DNA of 64,000 nucleotides, taken from contig LGRX02035204.1 of assembly GCA_001247695.2 (NCBI GenBank), positions 1-64,000 on the forward strand, given 5' to 3'. Under the pieces are notes generated by a model. That model made no database searches. It was not told the origin of the DNA and worked only from the letters and a program-made list of their open reading frames with translations. Position numbers and translations under genes: made by a program. Shown piece by piece: positions 32,801-45,000 of this stretch (position 1 is its first letter; each line of letters begins with the position of its first letter). The stretch comes from Cymbomonas tetramitiformis. Lineage: Eukaryota > Chlorophyta > Pyramimonadophyceae > Pyramimonadales > Pyramimonadaceae.

Positions 32801-35800
32801 CCTTGAGGAGGCTGTGGCAGAGCTGGGCACAGCGGGCGCGCGGGGAGGCTGTGGCAGAGCTGGGCACAGCGGCGGGCGCGCGGAGTGTGGAGCTGGGCAC
32901 AGCGGGCGCGCGCGGAGGCTGTGGCAGAGCTGGGCACAGCGGGCGCTGAGGAGGCTGTGGCAGAGCTGGGCTGCGGCAGAGCTGGGCACAGCGGGCGCTT
33001 GGGGAGGCTGTGGCAGCGCTGGGCACAGCGGGCGCTTGGGGAGGCTGTGGCAGAGCTGCGCCTAGCGGGCGCGCGAGGAGGCTGTGGCAGAGCTGGGCAC
33101 AGCGGGGAGACTGTGGCAGAGCTGCGCACAGCGGGCGGCCGGGGAGGCTGTGGCAGAGCTGGGCACAGCGGGCGCCCGGGGAGGCTGTGGCAGAGCCGGG
33201 CACAGCGGGCGCGCGGGGAGGCTGTGGCAGAGCTGGGCACAGCTGTAGCAGGGGGCGTGGCAATGAGAGTTGCACAGCGTGGAGGGGGGCACCTTTGCCC
33301 ATGGGGGGTTCTGCAGCTCGGAGATGGCGGCGCGGCTCCGCTCCCGCAGCTGATCCTCGAAGCGGAAGAGCCTCACGCGCCGCTGCGCGGCCCCACCGCT
33401 CCTCCGTTCTCAGCTGCCTGCACTCCTCTACCTTCCTTGGGCTGGACCAAGGGCACCGTTCAACCACGGACACGGCAGCCCCAGATGCAGCCGGGTTAGT
33501 CTGAGCCCAGTCAGCGGTGTACGCCCATCTTCCAGTGTCTTCGCCTCAACCTCCTCAGCTTCAACTCATCTCCTCAACTTCTCCCTCCCTCAAGTTTTTC
33601 GACTTCCCTTTCCCGGGTCTCAGCCTTGAGTCCTCACGGGCCTTCTCCACTTCCTCAACCTAAACCTACATTTCGTCGTCCCGCCGTCCGCATGCCACTC
33701 ACCGGCGTGTCTCACCGGCGCACGCGGGATTCTGCTCGTCTGGCGCACCTTGTCGGGGCGGTCAACCTCGGTTGCCACCAGCGCCGCTGTAATTTTGACT
33801 GCTGAGCATTTCACGCGCTCCTTTGCCAGCTCCATCTCGCCGGGGGTGAGGACCTCGGACACATAACTCAAGCTGTGCGCCAGCCACCTCATCACATCAG
33901 ATGCCACATAATTCAAGCTGTGCCACCTGCCAGTGCGTCCCACCGAGAGGCATCCCATCGAGGGCCCCTGCATTCTTCCCTCCCCACTGCCTGCCCTTCG
34001 CTTCAAGCATCGGAACCACCTGCGGCCCCCGCTCAGATGGCACAAATGGCACCGCCCGCTCCACGCGTCTTCTCGGCCGGGCACTTGCCAAGCACCGATT
34101 ATGATGCGGCCGGCGCATGCGAGCTCCTGGGAGGCGCCAGCTTGCCGCACCTGCCGAGGCGCACGTTGAGCGGCGCTGCATCCGGCAAAGTGACAATGCC
34201 TTTGACGCCCTTGCCATGCTCCGTCTTGAAATCCTCCACCTGGATGCGAGGCAGCTCGAGGCCTTCACTGGAGGCCACCACTGCGCGAGCAATCGGGTGC
34301 AGGCTGTGCCTCTCCAACGCCACCGCAATTGCCAGCGACTCCACGTCATCCGCAGGCGGGCAGGCCTTGCCCTGTGCCATGCGCAGCATCACCAGCTCCC
34401 GTCAGCCCAGCCCCCTTCACCATCGGGCCGATCGCTCAAGCCTTGCTGCGCTTCTCAAGAGGATAAGCCTTCGCCGTGAGTGAAGGTGGCCATCGGTTCC
34501 TCTGCTGAGGGGAAAATTCTCTCTCGCCACGTGGCATTGCAGAAAGCCTCGAGATGCTTCTTGCTTCAGACACTAGCACATCGCACAGCACGCCTGCAGG
34601 CGCCTCCATGCACAGTGCAAGATACCGAAAACAAGCAGTGAGGCCGAGCTCTCGATGCATCCAGGACAAGTAGAACCTGTCAAGAGACTCTTAGTGGCCG
34701 ATCAGAAGAGGGGAGAGAGGCCTTGCTTCACGCAAGGTGCGGGGACTAACCTTGCTCCCCTCGATAGGGACTCTTAGTGGCCGATCAGAAGAGGGGAGAG
34801 AGGCCTTGCTTCACGCAAAGTGCGGGGCTAATCTTGCTCCCCTCGATAGGAACTCTTAGTGGCCGATCAAAAGAGGGGAGAGAGGCCTTGCTTCACGCAA
34901 AGTGCGGGCTAATCTTGCTCCCCTCGATAGGAACTCTTAGTGGCCGATCAAAAGAGGGGAGAGAGGCCTTGCTTCAAGGTGCGGGGACTAACCTTGCTCC
35001 CCTCGATAGGGACTCTTAGTGGCCGATCAAAAGAGGGGAGAGAGGCCTTGCTTCACGCAAGGTGCGGGAGCTAACCTTGCTCCCCTCGATAGGGACTCTT
35101 AGTGGCCGATCAAAAGAGGGGAGAGAGGCCTTGCTTCACGCAAGGTGCGGGGACTAACCTTGCTCCCCTCGATAGGGACTATTGAGGAACACTTCATCAC
35201 CCCTGCAGGAGCAACCCCTGCCTCGCCTGAGAAACAGGCATAAGGAAACACGTCTATCGAACTTGCGGTACGCTCATCACAGTGGCCGGCTGCCCGCCCA
35301 CCTGTGGTGATGGTGCCAGTCTTGTCAAGAGCCATGGTCTTGCAGGCCACGAGCGTGTCCAGCGTCAAACCTCCTCGAATCTGCACCACGCATTCTCCCG
35401 GCCATTGTTTCCTCCGAAAGGGTTCACTCCCACGCGCAGCATGCAACACGCTCCGAGTCTTAGAGCCCGCTGACGCATCCGAAGAATGCTTCCTTCGCGA
35501 GGTTTAGGGCTTTGGCCACCGGAGAGCACAGAAAAGTTGCTTCTGCCACAGACCGTACCAGAAAGAGGAATGTCATACAACCGGCTGATCTCTGCGGGGA
35601 AAGCATGTCATCAGGAGTCTGTTGTCATGCAACTGGAAGGACACAGCTGTGGTTGTGAGGTGTGGTGGATGAAGCGGAGGCGTGGCGCATCCGGGTGGTC
35701 CAGAGTTCAGTTCCTTGTGATAGCAACGCCACGCGCAAACCCTCAAGTCTGCAGTGTGATACCATTGTGGGAAAGACATGAGACTGGAATGCCGCCCAAG

Positions 35801-38800
35801 CAGCGTCACATCCCACCCAGTAGCATCACGTCCCTCACTCCAGGACACTCGTGGGCCTAGGCTGCTTTGTTAACGTCGTGCCCCTCACTCCTGCGAAGGC
35901 GCCTGCGGGTGGACACGCGCTTGCCGCAGCCCTCTTGCCGCGTTCCGCCGCTCACAACTGTTCTCTGTAGTGCAGACTGGTGTGCTGCAACCCTGTTGTC
36001 TGGGATGGCCTGTACAGGTCTGGGTCGGCCCGTGTGAGAGAGGCACAATTCCACACCTTCTCGCCTACTTGCGCAGAAACCAGCCCCTACTGTCTCTCGG
36101 ATGGGGCCTGCAGGCGGAACTGGTCTGCCGCGGCATCCCTGCAGTGATGCGTTCCCCACGTCTGGAAAGGCCTGCCCTGCACCGGATCCATCCGTTTGAG
36201 AGAGGCACGTTCCATACCCTCCTGCTGACATGTGCAGGCACCAGCCCCTGATGTTTGAGGGAAGGCACTTCTGGAAGTGGACTAGTGTGCAGCGGAGGTG
36301 CAACAGTTTGATAAGGAGCTACATATAAGAAGGGTTGGGACCTTACCAGCACACCGCGTTGCGCACACGCACCAATGGCAGCAACATATGTAATAGTTGT
36401 CATCATGAGAGCACACGGCGCCGCAGCGCTCAGAAATGCGAAGGCTCGGTATGCAACACCCCCACTGTACACGACCCGCAAGCCCCCTCCCTCCAACAGC
36501 TGTGTTTCGATATTTTGCTTAAAATTCGAGTTCCACCGAAAGCAGCAGTCAATATAGTCGAGGAACTTTGCTGGAACAAACGGGTAACCTAGAAGACGGC
36601 CACTCGGCGTACCTCCGTTAAACCTCGGTTCCACAAGAACACAGAACTGATTTTGATTCCCTGCTCGAGTACGAGACACAACACTTTGCGATCGGCACTA
36701 CTACTGTCTTCTAGGGAGTCAGTGTGATATTCCCTACCGTGAAACAGCAGGCAGTAGTGTTTTGAGCCTGCTACTTTTGCAAGGGAAACATATTGCTAGC
36801 TGTTTTTTTTTCAAAGCACGAGCAGCACAGACACTGCCCTCGCCCCAGTTGGCAATAGGCGAGCCGAGAGTGGCGAGATGGGCCGTCTGGTTTGCCCGAC
36901 TGTAGGATATAGACAAGTGATCCCGACCTGCCAGTAAGAGGGTGGCCCATCAAGATGCCCACGAGGAGAACAATGGCGGTGAAAAGCAGCACTACACGAG
37001 AATAGGTGTCGCCGAACTTGTCGAGAAGGCTCTGCATGCGAGGTCTGGACTTCTGCGCGTCCGCAGTTAAGCGGGCGATCCTCGCAGGGGTCGAGTCGTC
37101 GTACGAGCACGTCGTGCGCACCTGAAAGCCAGGCTCTCCGCCGACAGCCTTCAATCACCAGTTGGCGGAAAGTATCGAGCACAGCTTCTGCCGTAAGACA
37201 GAAGAAGGCGGCGGCTCGCGTCCGATGATCAGATGCGAGCTCTCACAGGAATAATAAAACAGGGCGGAGCGGCCTCCATCGAGTGCATACGTGACTAGGC
37301 CATACACTTCGCTAGACCTCTTTGGATGCGGGGCAGCTTTGCAACCCCGAAAAAAGAGACCTCCTGGCAGAGGAAGCCTGAATCATAGCACTCGGGCGGC
37401 TGCGCGCTGTGCAGTCGTTTCGGGGAGAAGCGTCTTGGCGGGCAGGGCACGTGTCGAGACCACAGCAGCGAAGGCTCAGGTAGCTGTGCACTCACCACGA
37501 GGACGCCATCTTGGTTTTGAGCGCCGGCAGGCACTTCGTCTCCGATTGTTTTGTCGATGGGCATAGCTTCTCCAGTAATATGCTCCACGGTCACCCAAGC
37601 AGTGCCGTACACCACCTCGCCGTCGAGCGGTACCTGACCCACGGGAGACCGTTTGCACGAATCAGCGCCGCCAATCTGCCACCCGCTCGTTGCAACCTAA
37701 CGAACATCATATGCTATTTTTCAAGGCTATTCCGAAGACTGATTGCCCTCCCGGTTTACGAGCCGCGCTGGATGACCCGGAAGCACAATCCAACTTGAAG
37801 AAATACACAGAGTGGAACCGCGAAGCAACGCGCGCGCGCGCACATTGGGAGATGTTAGATAATAAGTCCTCCCTAAGAAAAACTGCCCTTCTAAATATCG
37901 TGTCTATCTAGTGGTTCTAAGTAGTTTCTTGAACGGATGTCTCAGATGCATTTTCTGGCTGTGAAAACTGACGGAGAAAGGCATACGAGAAACCGCCTCG
38001 TTCGCAGGGAGTTGCTGGCCAGTCCGCTTCAGGAGCCTAGGTGTCGTAAAGGGCATGCCTGCTCTCCAGCGCGAACGAGGGCGTACGAACCCGTAGGTAC
38101 ACTCTTCGCGTCCACCCTGTGCGAATATGGGATGGTTAGGCTGGGTAACATTGCGGCTGCAAGAGCAAGACTTGCTGGCTGCCGCTGTGTAGAGATCCAG
38201 TGCGAATCCTTCAACAACATATTTTGCAACGGCCCACATCAGGTAGAACATCCGAGATCAAAACGTGATAGTAGGGTTGCGTACTTTTGCTGAGAGGCCA
38301 GGTCTGGGGTATTATCCGGGAAGAGTTCTACTGTGGTCGCGGTTTTGGGCACGCTGTTCCATAGCGCACGCAAATCACCCTGACCAACGTTTGGATGAGA
38401 CGTGTTAGTCGTCGAACAACGAATAAAAAAAACTTAGGAATAAAGCTGAAGCTTGTGGAGTACGAACACGCAAAACGGAATAGTCTTCGACATGACAACA
38501 CCCGAAAAGGCGCTCCGTGAAAACCCTACTTAGCTTCTAGATAGCCGCAGAATGGAACGCCTTGAAAATCCCAAAGTTTTGACTCGCAAAAGAAATGCAC
38601 GTAACAGTGCACCGGGCTTTCGTTCAGGTTATCTGGTTGGGTTGGACTGCAGTTGACGGAAGCTGGTTCAACAGAAATACTCAAACCTGAGCCTTTTTCG
38701 TAAGTTTATCTTCGACCAGTTTCGCGGTGGCGAAAAGCGCAAGCAGTAAACCCCCTTCTATTGCGCAGCCTAGCCACACGGTTCCAAATACTGCGATCGA

Positions 38801-39589
38801 TGTCAACACCTGTCGGCCCAAGAGGTGCAAGTCATCGCGGTAGTAAGAGGTGCGGTATTCCCGAGCTTTGGCACAAAAGTACACAAGTCGATAAAAAAAC
38901 TAGATCGCAAAGCCTCTTACGTGTATATTGATATTTCCTTTTGCTAGCTCGGAGGACACGTGCACGAGCTCGGGTGTTCCGAGCACGAAGAAAACACCAG
39001 CTGTAGCAAGATTAACGGAAAGCTGGCACTGAGCTGCTGTGAACACTGCGGCTCCAAATAGAGTGACGGCCCCGGCGAAGGTCAAAAGGACCCAGGCGAA
39101 AACTGTAATCGCTATGTTGCCCTCCATAATTTTGGCTACGGCTGAGATCCCCGTCCGTTCGAGAATGGCTGTGACTACGTTTTGTGGACCATATAAAATC
39201 AACCGTGCAGTCTGTTCGTCTTCAACTGAAACTTCACCCTGAGAAGATTCAGTACGTGAATTGTTCATATTGGAAAGCTGATCCACGTGAACGTTGAAAT
39301 TAATATCTTCCTCGCGACCCTGAGCCGGGTCTTGTTCTCCAGCTGGTTCCTGCGGATCTGTCTGAGAGCTACTCGAATCCTTGTAAGAATGCGGGCGTGT
39401 CGTTTGTCGTAAGATGTGGCGCTTTCGAACAATGGCCGCAGTTGAAAAATCAGCCGAAACATCTCTTCCGAAGCAGGGATGTTGCGACCGACTCCTCCCA
39501 ACCCCGCTCGCAAATGAGCTGGGGCTTTTCGAACCTTTTCGTGATATCGAAGCATGTGAAATAGAGGCATGCCTCGCCCCTTGTGCCAT
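29804..39589 (-). CDS. HMA1-like P1B-type heavy-metal ATPase, ~16 exons
   Basis: Exons set from GT-AG sites, phase and family motifs: 39589-38921 (transit-peptide-like, Ser/Arg-rich N-terminus, first helices), 38809-38687, 38379-38285, 38116-38059, 37633-37496 ([12 protein letters not shown], actuator TGE), 37121-36928, 36464-36347 (membrane motif [12 protein letters not shown]), 35380-35302 (phosphorylation motif [11 protein letters not shown]), a likely small exon near 34650-34590, one ending at 34151 ([15 protein letters not shown], the HP motif), ~33874-33749, ~33380-33300, 31579-31493 ([12 protein letters not shown]), 31359-31300, one ending at 30906 ([20 protein letters not shown]), 30624-30488, and 30043 onward ([20 protein letters not shown], the C-terminal HMA1 signature). 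APC in place of CPx matches the SPC-type HMA1 branch of the plant chloroplast envelope. All catalytic motifs are intact. The frame formally ends at 29804 but probably splices earlier, possibly into the NicO exons. Confidence 0.88.
31690..33260. repeat. 37-bp GC-rich minisatellite (~42 copies) in HMA1 intron
   Basis: Unit: GGCTGTGGCAGAGCTGGGCA then CAGCGGGCGCGCGGGGA, 37 bases, with length variants. It fills the intron between the exons near 33300 and at 31579. A block of about 245 bases (31991-32235) is repeated identically about 1008 bases further on (32999-33243). No stop codons arise in most frames, giving spurious ORFs up to 705 residues on both strands. Confidence 0.95.
34686..35180. repeat. 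83-bp minisatellite, six copies, in HMA1 intron
   Basis: Unit begins GGGACTCTTAGTGGCCGATC and ends TTGCTCCCCTCGATA; copies start near 34686, 34768, 34850, 34931, 35010 and 35093, differing by small indels. It lies between the DKTGT exon (35380-35302) and the next exon. Confidence 0.93.
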
Positions 39590-39962
39590 GATGGCAAAAT
39601 TAAGCGGGGTGTAAACCCGCCGCGAACCGAAATCTATATTACTTCAAACCTTTTGGGACCTCACCGGCCGAGAACAAAAAGCTCTCGCAGGCAGCTCGAG
39701 CTGGGAAATGAGGCCGTCTTTTATTACCCGATATATTACGATCATCGAATTCATGACGTGGCAGATATGTGACACCTGCCTTGTTGTATCTTCGCGGCAC
39801 GATGGCTTGGGCTTGATATTCCCTTCTTCACGATCGATTCAAACAGGATTCACCCAATCAATGTGCTCGCTGGAGTGTGTTCAGAACGGATAGTGAGCAA
39901 CCAGTTGAGGAATCTGATTGGACATGGTAGAAGGTGTCACGGCGCTTGGCGGTCATGATCTA

Positions 39963-40262
39963 CCGATATAAACCTCTGCTCCTTATGATTTGGAACCGGG
40001 CCAAATTACCTTACCTTACTTACTTACTTAATCAGCAGCAAAGCGCGAATCCCAACGGGCAACACAGACGAACTTCCGATCTCACGATCGCCAGACGCTA
40101 ACGATGACAGTGCCACTGCAGTCGCGTACATTTATCGCGACGCCACCCTCGCGTTGTGGCAGGGCATGTTGGGATGCAAAAAGCGAAGTATTGTCGCGCA
40201 CATGATCCTACGGTCAGATGGCCTAGTGGAGATCCCCTTTTGAGATCGATCCGCCAAGTAAT
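39963..40262. repeat. Dispersed hairpin-ended repeat, copy A
   Basis: Starts AACCTCTGCTCCTTATGATT, passes through a CTTA tetranucleotide run and AATCAGCAGCAAAGCGCGAA, and ends with GGCCTAGTGGAGATC...GAGATCGAT, an imperfect hairpin. Related copies in the same orientation lie at 48087-48645 and 48646-48905. No coding capacity. Flanking DNA from 39590 to 42081 shows no supportable gene. Confidence 0.75.
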
Positions 40263-42081
40263 AAGTAAAGTTAAAAGTATGAATATCTCAATAACCCCGG
40301 TTTTTATAGAGGTTTCAGGTTTCTAAGGTTCTAAGGAACGTTGGTTGGTGGTTCGTACAACGAGGTTAACCCCTCTAACAGCAGGGGTTGGTTGAAGTTG
40401 CAGAAGCAGAACAGGAGGACGCAGCCTTCATCAGAGAACGGAGACTTCAAAATCGAGGAATAATGAGAAATATGCCTTTCATTTTGCCACATCCAAAGCT
40501 CTCTGTCAAGATCAGGCAAATCTGACAGGTCGACTGAACACGTGCTCGGGGGCTTGCTAGGCTCTGAGTGGCTTCGGTGGTTCTCGTAGGTTTATGCGCA
40601 ACGGGCTAACATGTCACGCGCCTTACAATGCAGCGCCATACAGTTCCCTGCGCACCAGCCGTGTTTTGCAGCTGCCACAAGAGCGTTGGACTGTGTTGAA
40701 TTCGTATGAAGGAGTTCTGCCGAACCAAAGGCTGGAGACGCTTCGCTGGTAAGATAGTCTTATGCAGTTCGGTGCTGTGTTTTAAATGTGGTAGATGCTC
40801 GAAGTTTTCAGGACCGTGTACATCTTTTCAAATCTCATCTAACCAGTCGCCAACGAACTGAAAGTCAACCGATGCCAGATGTGCTATGTCATCGTCGAGG
40901 ACTAAACTCCTGCGGTCATTTTCATAACAGTTTTTGCTGCAACGCAGGCGCCTAGCTTTTTGTGCATTTGCCACCTTATCGTGAATTTATACACAAATAC
41001 CTTTGTATATTTTTTCGCGGAGCTTTCTATTGCCGACTTACTGCTCAAAGCCGGGTTGGGCCGTCCAAAGATTCCAGGCATTCCAGAGAGCCCTGAGCAA
41101 TCGTGCAGTCAGTTAGGGTTTCAATCCGTGCTGTGACAGAGATGCTACTACTAGCTGGTTCACTACACTATATGTCCGACGTCCTCCGCTAGCCCTGAGG
41201 TGCCTAACAGCATGTCGCAATCCTTTACACTGGTCGAAAACCATCTGTCGTGCGGGCGCCCTTTGTCTCTGAACGGCCGTGCCTGGAGTTTCCTGCCGCA
41301 GGCTGGACTCATCAACTGCGCCTGATACTGTTGGCCGAGCTGAGCTTCGCAGCGCGGCTGACTGGGCACACGACGGACGTCTGCTGGCTATGGGCTGATG
41401 ACCATCGCAGCGTCGCCTTCTTCGTGGCCACGTGGCACGCGGAGGCTGCGTGCACCGTACTCGAAAGACCGAGTAAAGCGGGCGCGGTGCGCTGCGTCGA
41501 TGGCGATGCTGGATGCCTATTTTGCCCGCTCCACGTCACCAGTGCCCAAGGCTCGCGCGTACCTCGCCTATATGAGGGATCGCAGGTGCCTGCTCTGCCC
41601 CCTCCACGTCACGAGTGGCCGGGGTTCGCACAGGTTGCGCAAGCGGAAGAGATCGCGGATACCTGACCTGCACAAAGCACGGCAGCAGTGCCACTGCTTC
41701 TCTCGCGCCGCATATTTCTATGCAATCGCAACAGCATTCCGACCAACATCGGGCATGCGCGCTATACGGCGAGGTCGACCGGAGCTCCTCGCCGAGCCGC
41801 ACCGAAGAACCAGGGAGGGTTCCGACAGGATCCTAACGAGGTGTGTCATTTCACAAGCGTAAAACCTCTTGCCTGGGCTCATCTGAGCTGATTGCTTTGC
41901 GGGATGGTGGTCAGTTCCGGCTGCACGGCGAGGGGAACGAGCACATTGCAAGGAGGTGGACGTGCCGAGGGTACTGCGCCGCTCGCTACTCTAACGGCAG
42001 AAATTCATACCACGGAGCCGACAGGTAGATGCTCGAACGCGAAGAGTGGTTAGGAGCCGGGCAGGACGGCGCTAGGCATCC
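40263..42081. other. No gene assigned upstream of the FYG-repeat gene
   Basis: Frames at 41250-41862 include two related ~66-base segments (TGCCYRYTYTGCCCSCTCCACGTCACSAGTG near 41514 and 41588) but no recognised domain. Upstream exons, including any signal peptide of the gene at 42082-47434, may lie here but could not be identified. Confidence 0.35.
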
Positions 42082-45000
42082 ATGCAAACATCGCAGCGTG
42101 CGGACAGGCTTCCCCGCAGCGGGTGCGAAAGGAGGGCCTCGAGCGCGGACTCAAGCGGGAGGCTTGTCCGAGGTGGGAAATCAAACGCATACGTTACGTT
42201 CCTACTTCCGGATCAGGACGCACAGCGACCGCATGTGACAAATATGCTTAAAGCTCGCCTCTGTCTTCCCCCTTCAGAGCATATTGCGGCATCACTGCCC
42301 CGGAGTCGTGTGATGTGGTGTGGTCTCCTATCGGCTTCGAAGGGGTTCCTCTCAGCTGCGGGGCGCGGGCGCAGGTCGACGTGGTACGCCTTCAATGTAT
42401 CGATACCCTGCGGTCCAGGGAGCTGGGAAATCGACTCGCCGAGGCATCGCATCTTCGATGTGCTAAGCGAGCCTTTGCATTCTTGCACCATCGACGGCGC
42501 CGCACTAGAGAGGGGCGGGTACTCTTGGGTAGGGGACAACTCCCTGGTGACGTACACCCACCCGGTGTATTTGTGGGACTCTGCGTGCCCCACCCAGGCC
42601 GCCGGCAACGCCTCGTCTGTGAGCGCATTGCCAGCATCCCGCCGCCCTCCGTCTCGTGCCGTGCAGATGGAAACTGCACCGGAGGTCCGACTAGGGGGGG
42701 CACGGCACTTGTCAAATGAAGATATGGGTGAAACAGATGAGACTTTCTACGGTGCGGCGGTGATGTACGGCTTGGACGTGGCAGGCCTTTCGGGAATGGG
42801 GGGCCTGCCGCCGTCAACGGCCATGGCATCCTCACCGGCTGTGTCTCCGAAGGCGGCTTTGCAGGGAGCTGCGGCATCGGGCTCCTCGGCCGATTTCTAC
42901 GAGGCGGCGTTGGTGTACGGCATGGAGGTGGGAAGCTTGGCGGGCCTGGGGGAGCCCAAGTCCTCTCACGCGTCCAAGACAAGCGCAGCGGCGGCCTCTC
43001 CAACTGCATTCATGCAAACTGCCGCCGAATTGAACACAGCTGTTAACGCTGCGGGAGGCGCGGCGTTCTATGGGACAAACATTGTGTACGGCATGGAGGT
43101 GGCAAGAATTGTCGGGCTTGGGGATGGGTGGGCATCGCCCATGACAACTACACCGGCAGTGTCATCGATTTCGCAGCGCATCGTCCACGCATCCAAAGGT
43201 GATGATTTGACAGGAGGCGGGGCCTTCTACGGGACGGCGTTGGTGTACGGCATGGAGGTGGGAGGCTTGGCGGGGCCGGGGGAGTGGCAGCGGTCATCGC
43301 CCACGGCACCCCCACCGGCAGTATTTCCGACGGTTACAACACAGGGTGCAGGGGCCTCGTCAGCCAATCAGGAGGCGGGAGGCCGGGCCTTCTACGGGGC
43401 GGCGTTGGTGTACGGCATGGAGGTGGGAAGCTTGGCGGGCCTGGGGGAGCCCAAGTCCTCTCACGCGTCCAAGACAAGCGCAGCGGCGGCCTCTCCAACT
43501 GCATTCATGCAAACTGCCGCCGAATTGAACACAGCTGTTGACGCTGCGGGAGGCGCGGCGTTCTATGGGACAAACATTGTGTACGGCATGGAGGTGGCAA
43601 GAATTGTCGGGCTTGGGGATGGGTGGGCATCGCCCATGACAACTACACCGGCAGTGTCATCGATTTCGCAGCGCATCGTCCACGCATCCAAAGGTGATGA
43701 TTTGACAGGAGGCGGGGTCTTCTACGGGACGGCGTTGGTGTACGGCATGGAGGTGGGAGGCTTGGCGGACCTGGGGGAGTGGCAGCGGTCATCGCCCACG
43801 GCACCCCCACCGGCAGTATTTCCGACGGTTACAGCACAGGATGCAGGGGTCTCGTCAGCCAATCAGGAGGCGGGAGGTGGGGCCTTCTACGGGGCGGCGT
43901 TGGTGTACGGCATGGAGGTGGGAGGCTTGGCGGGGCTGGGGGAGTGGCAGCGGTCATCGCCCACGGCACCCCCACCGGCAGTATTTCCGACGGTTACAGC
44001 ACAGGATGCAGGGGTCTCGTCAGCCAATCAGGAGGCGGGAGGTGGGGCCTTCTACGGGGCGGCGTTGGTGTACGGCATGGAGGTGGGAGGCTTGGCGGGG
44101 CGGAGGAGTGGCAGCGGTCTCACCTGACACCCACGGCAGTATTTCCGACGGTTACAGCACAGCGTGCAGGGGCCTTGTCAGCCAATCAGGAGGCGGGAGG
44201 TGGGGCCTTCTACGGGGCGGCGTTGGTGTACGGCATGGAGGTGGGAGGCTTGGCGGGGCTGGGGGAGTGGCAGCGGTCATCGCCCACGGCACCCCCACCG
44301 GCAGTATTTCCGACGGTTACAGCACAGGATGCAGGGGTCTCGTCAGCCAATCAGGAGGCGGGAGGTGGGGCCTTCTACGGGGCGGCGTTGGTGTACGGCA
44401 TGGAGGTGGGAGGCTTGGCGGGGCTGGGGGAGTGGCAGCGGTCATCGCCCACGGCACCCCCACCGGCAGTATTTCCGACGGTTACAGCACAGGATGCAGG
44501 GGTCTCGTCAGCCAATCAGGAGGCGGGAGGTGGGGCCTTCACAGGGGAGGCGGCGTTGGTGTACGGCATGGAGGTGGGAGGCTTGGCGGGGCCGGGTGGC
44601 AGCGGTCGCCAGCGCACAGCACCCCCGGCAGTATTTCCGACGGTTACAGCACAGCGTGCAGGGGCCTTGTCAGCCAATCAGGAGGCGGGAGGTGGGGCCT
44701 TCTACGGGGCGGCGTTGGTGTACGGCATGGAGGTGGGAGGCTTGGCGGGGCTGGGGGAGTGGCAGCGGTCATCGCGCACGGCACCCCCACCGGCAGTATT
44801 TCCGACGGTTACAGCACAGCGTGCAGGGTCCTTGTCAGCCAATCAGGAGGCGGGAGGTGGGGCCTTCTACGGGGCGGCGTTGGTGTACGGCATGGAGGTG
44901 GGAGGCTTGGCGGGGCTGGGGCCTATGGCCACTTTCTCCGTCACTACTACCCCGATTACTAGCTCCCTTATGACTGTAGCTCCCTTTGCCTCTCCAACAG

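Noticed and set aside
31356..33504. Very long ORFs on both strands (up to 705 residues) over the 37-bp repeat
   Set aside because: They arise because the repeat unit lacks stop codons in most frames; the interval lies within an intron of the HMA1-like gene whose exons splice around it in phase.
34777..35019. ORF of repeated [14 protein letters not shown] units
   Set aside because: Direct translation of the 83-bp intronic repeat.
37690..37911. Plus-strand 73-residue ORF ([20 protein letters not shown])
   Set aside because: Composition looks protein-like, but it lies in an HMA1 intron on the opposite strand, has no recognised family and no supporting signals.
40210..40225. Perfect pol III A box (TGGCCTAGTGG) in the dispersed repeat, suggesting a tRNA-derived SINE
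   Set aside because: No B box at the expected distance, and the word is part of the terminal hairpin context shared by all copies, including ones where the A box is altered.
42000..42100. A CRISPR-like or bacterial feature anywhere in the window
   Set aside because: All tandem arrays have contiguous units without unique spacers, and the gene structures are eukaryotic.
43779..44127. MAAVIAHGTPTGSISDGY repeats as a separate protein start
   Set aside because: It is the out-of-frame reading of the FYG array; it only joins the real protein after the indel near 44100.
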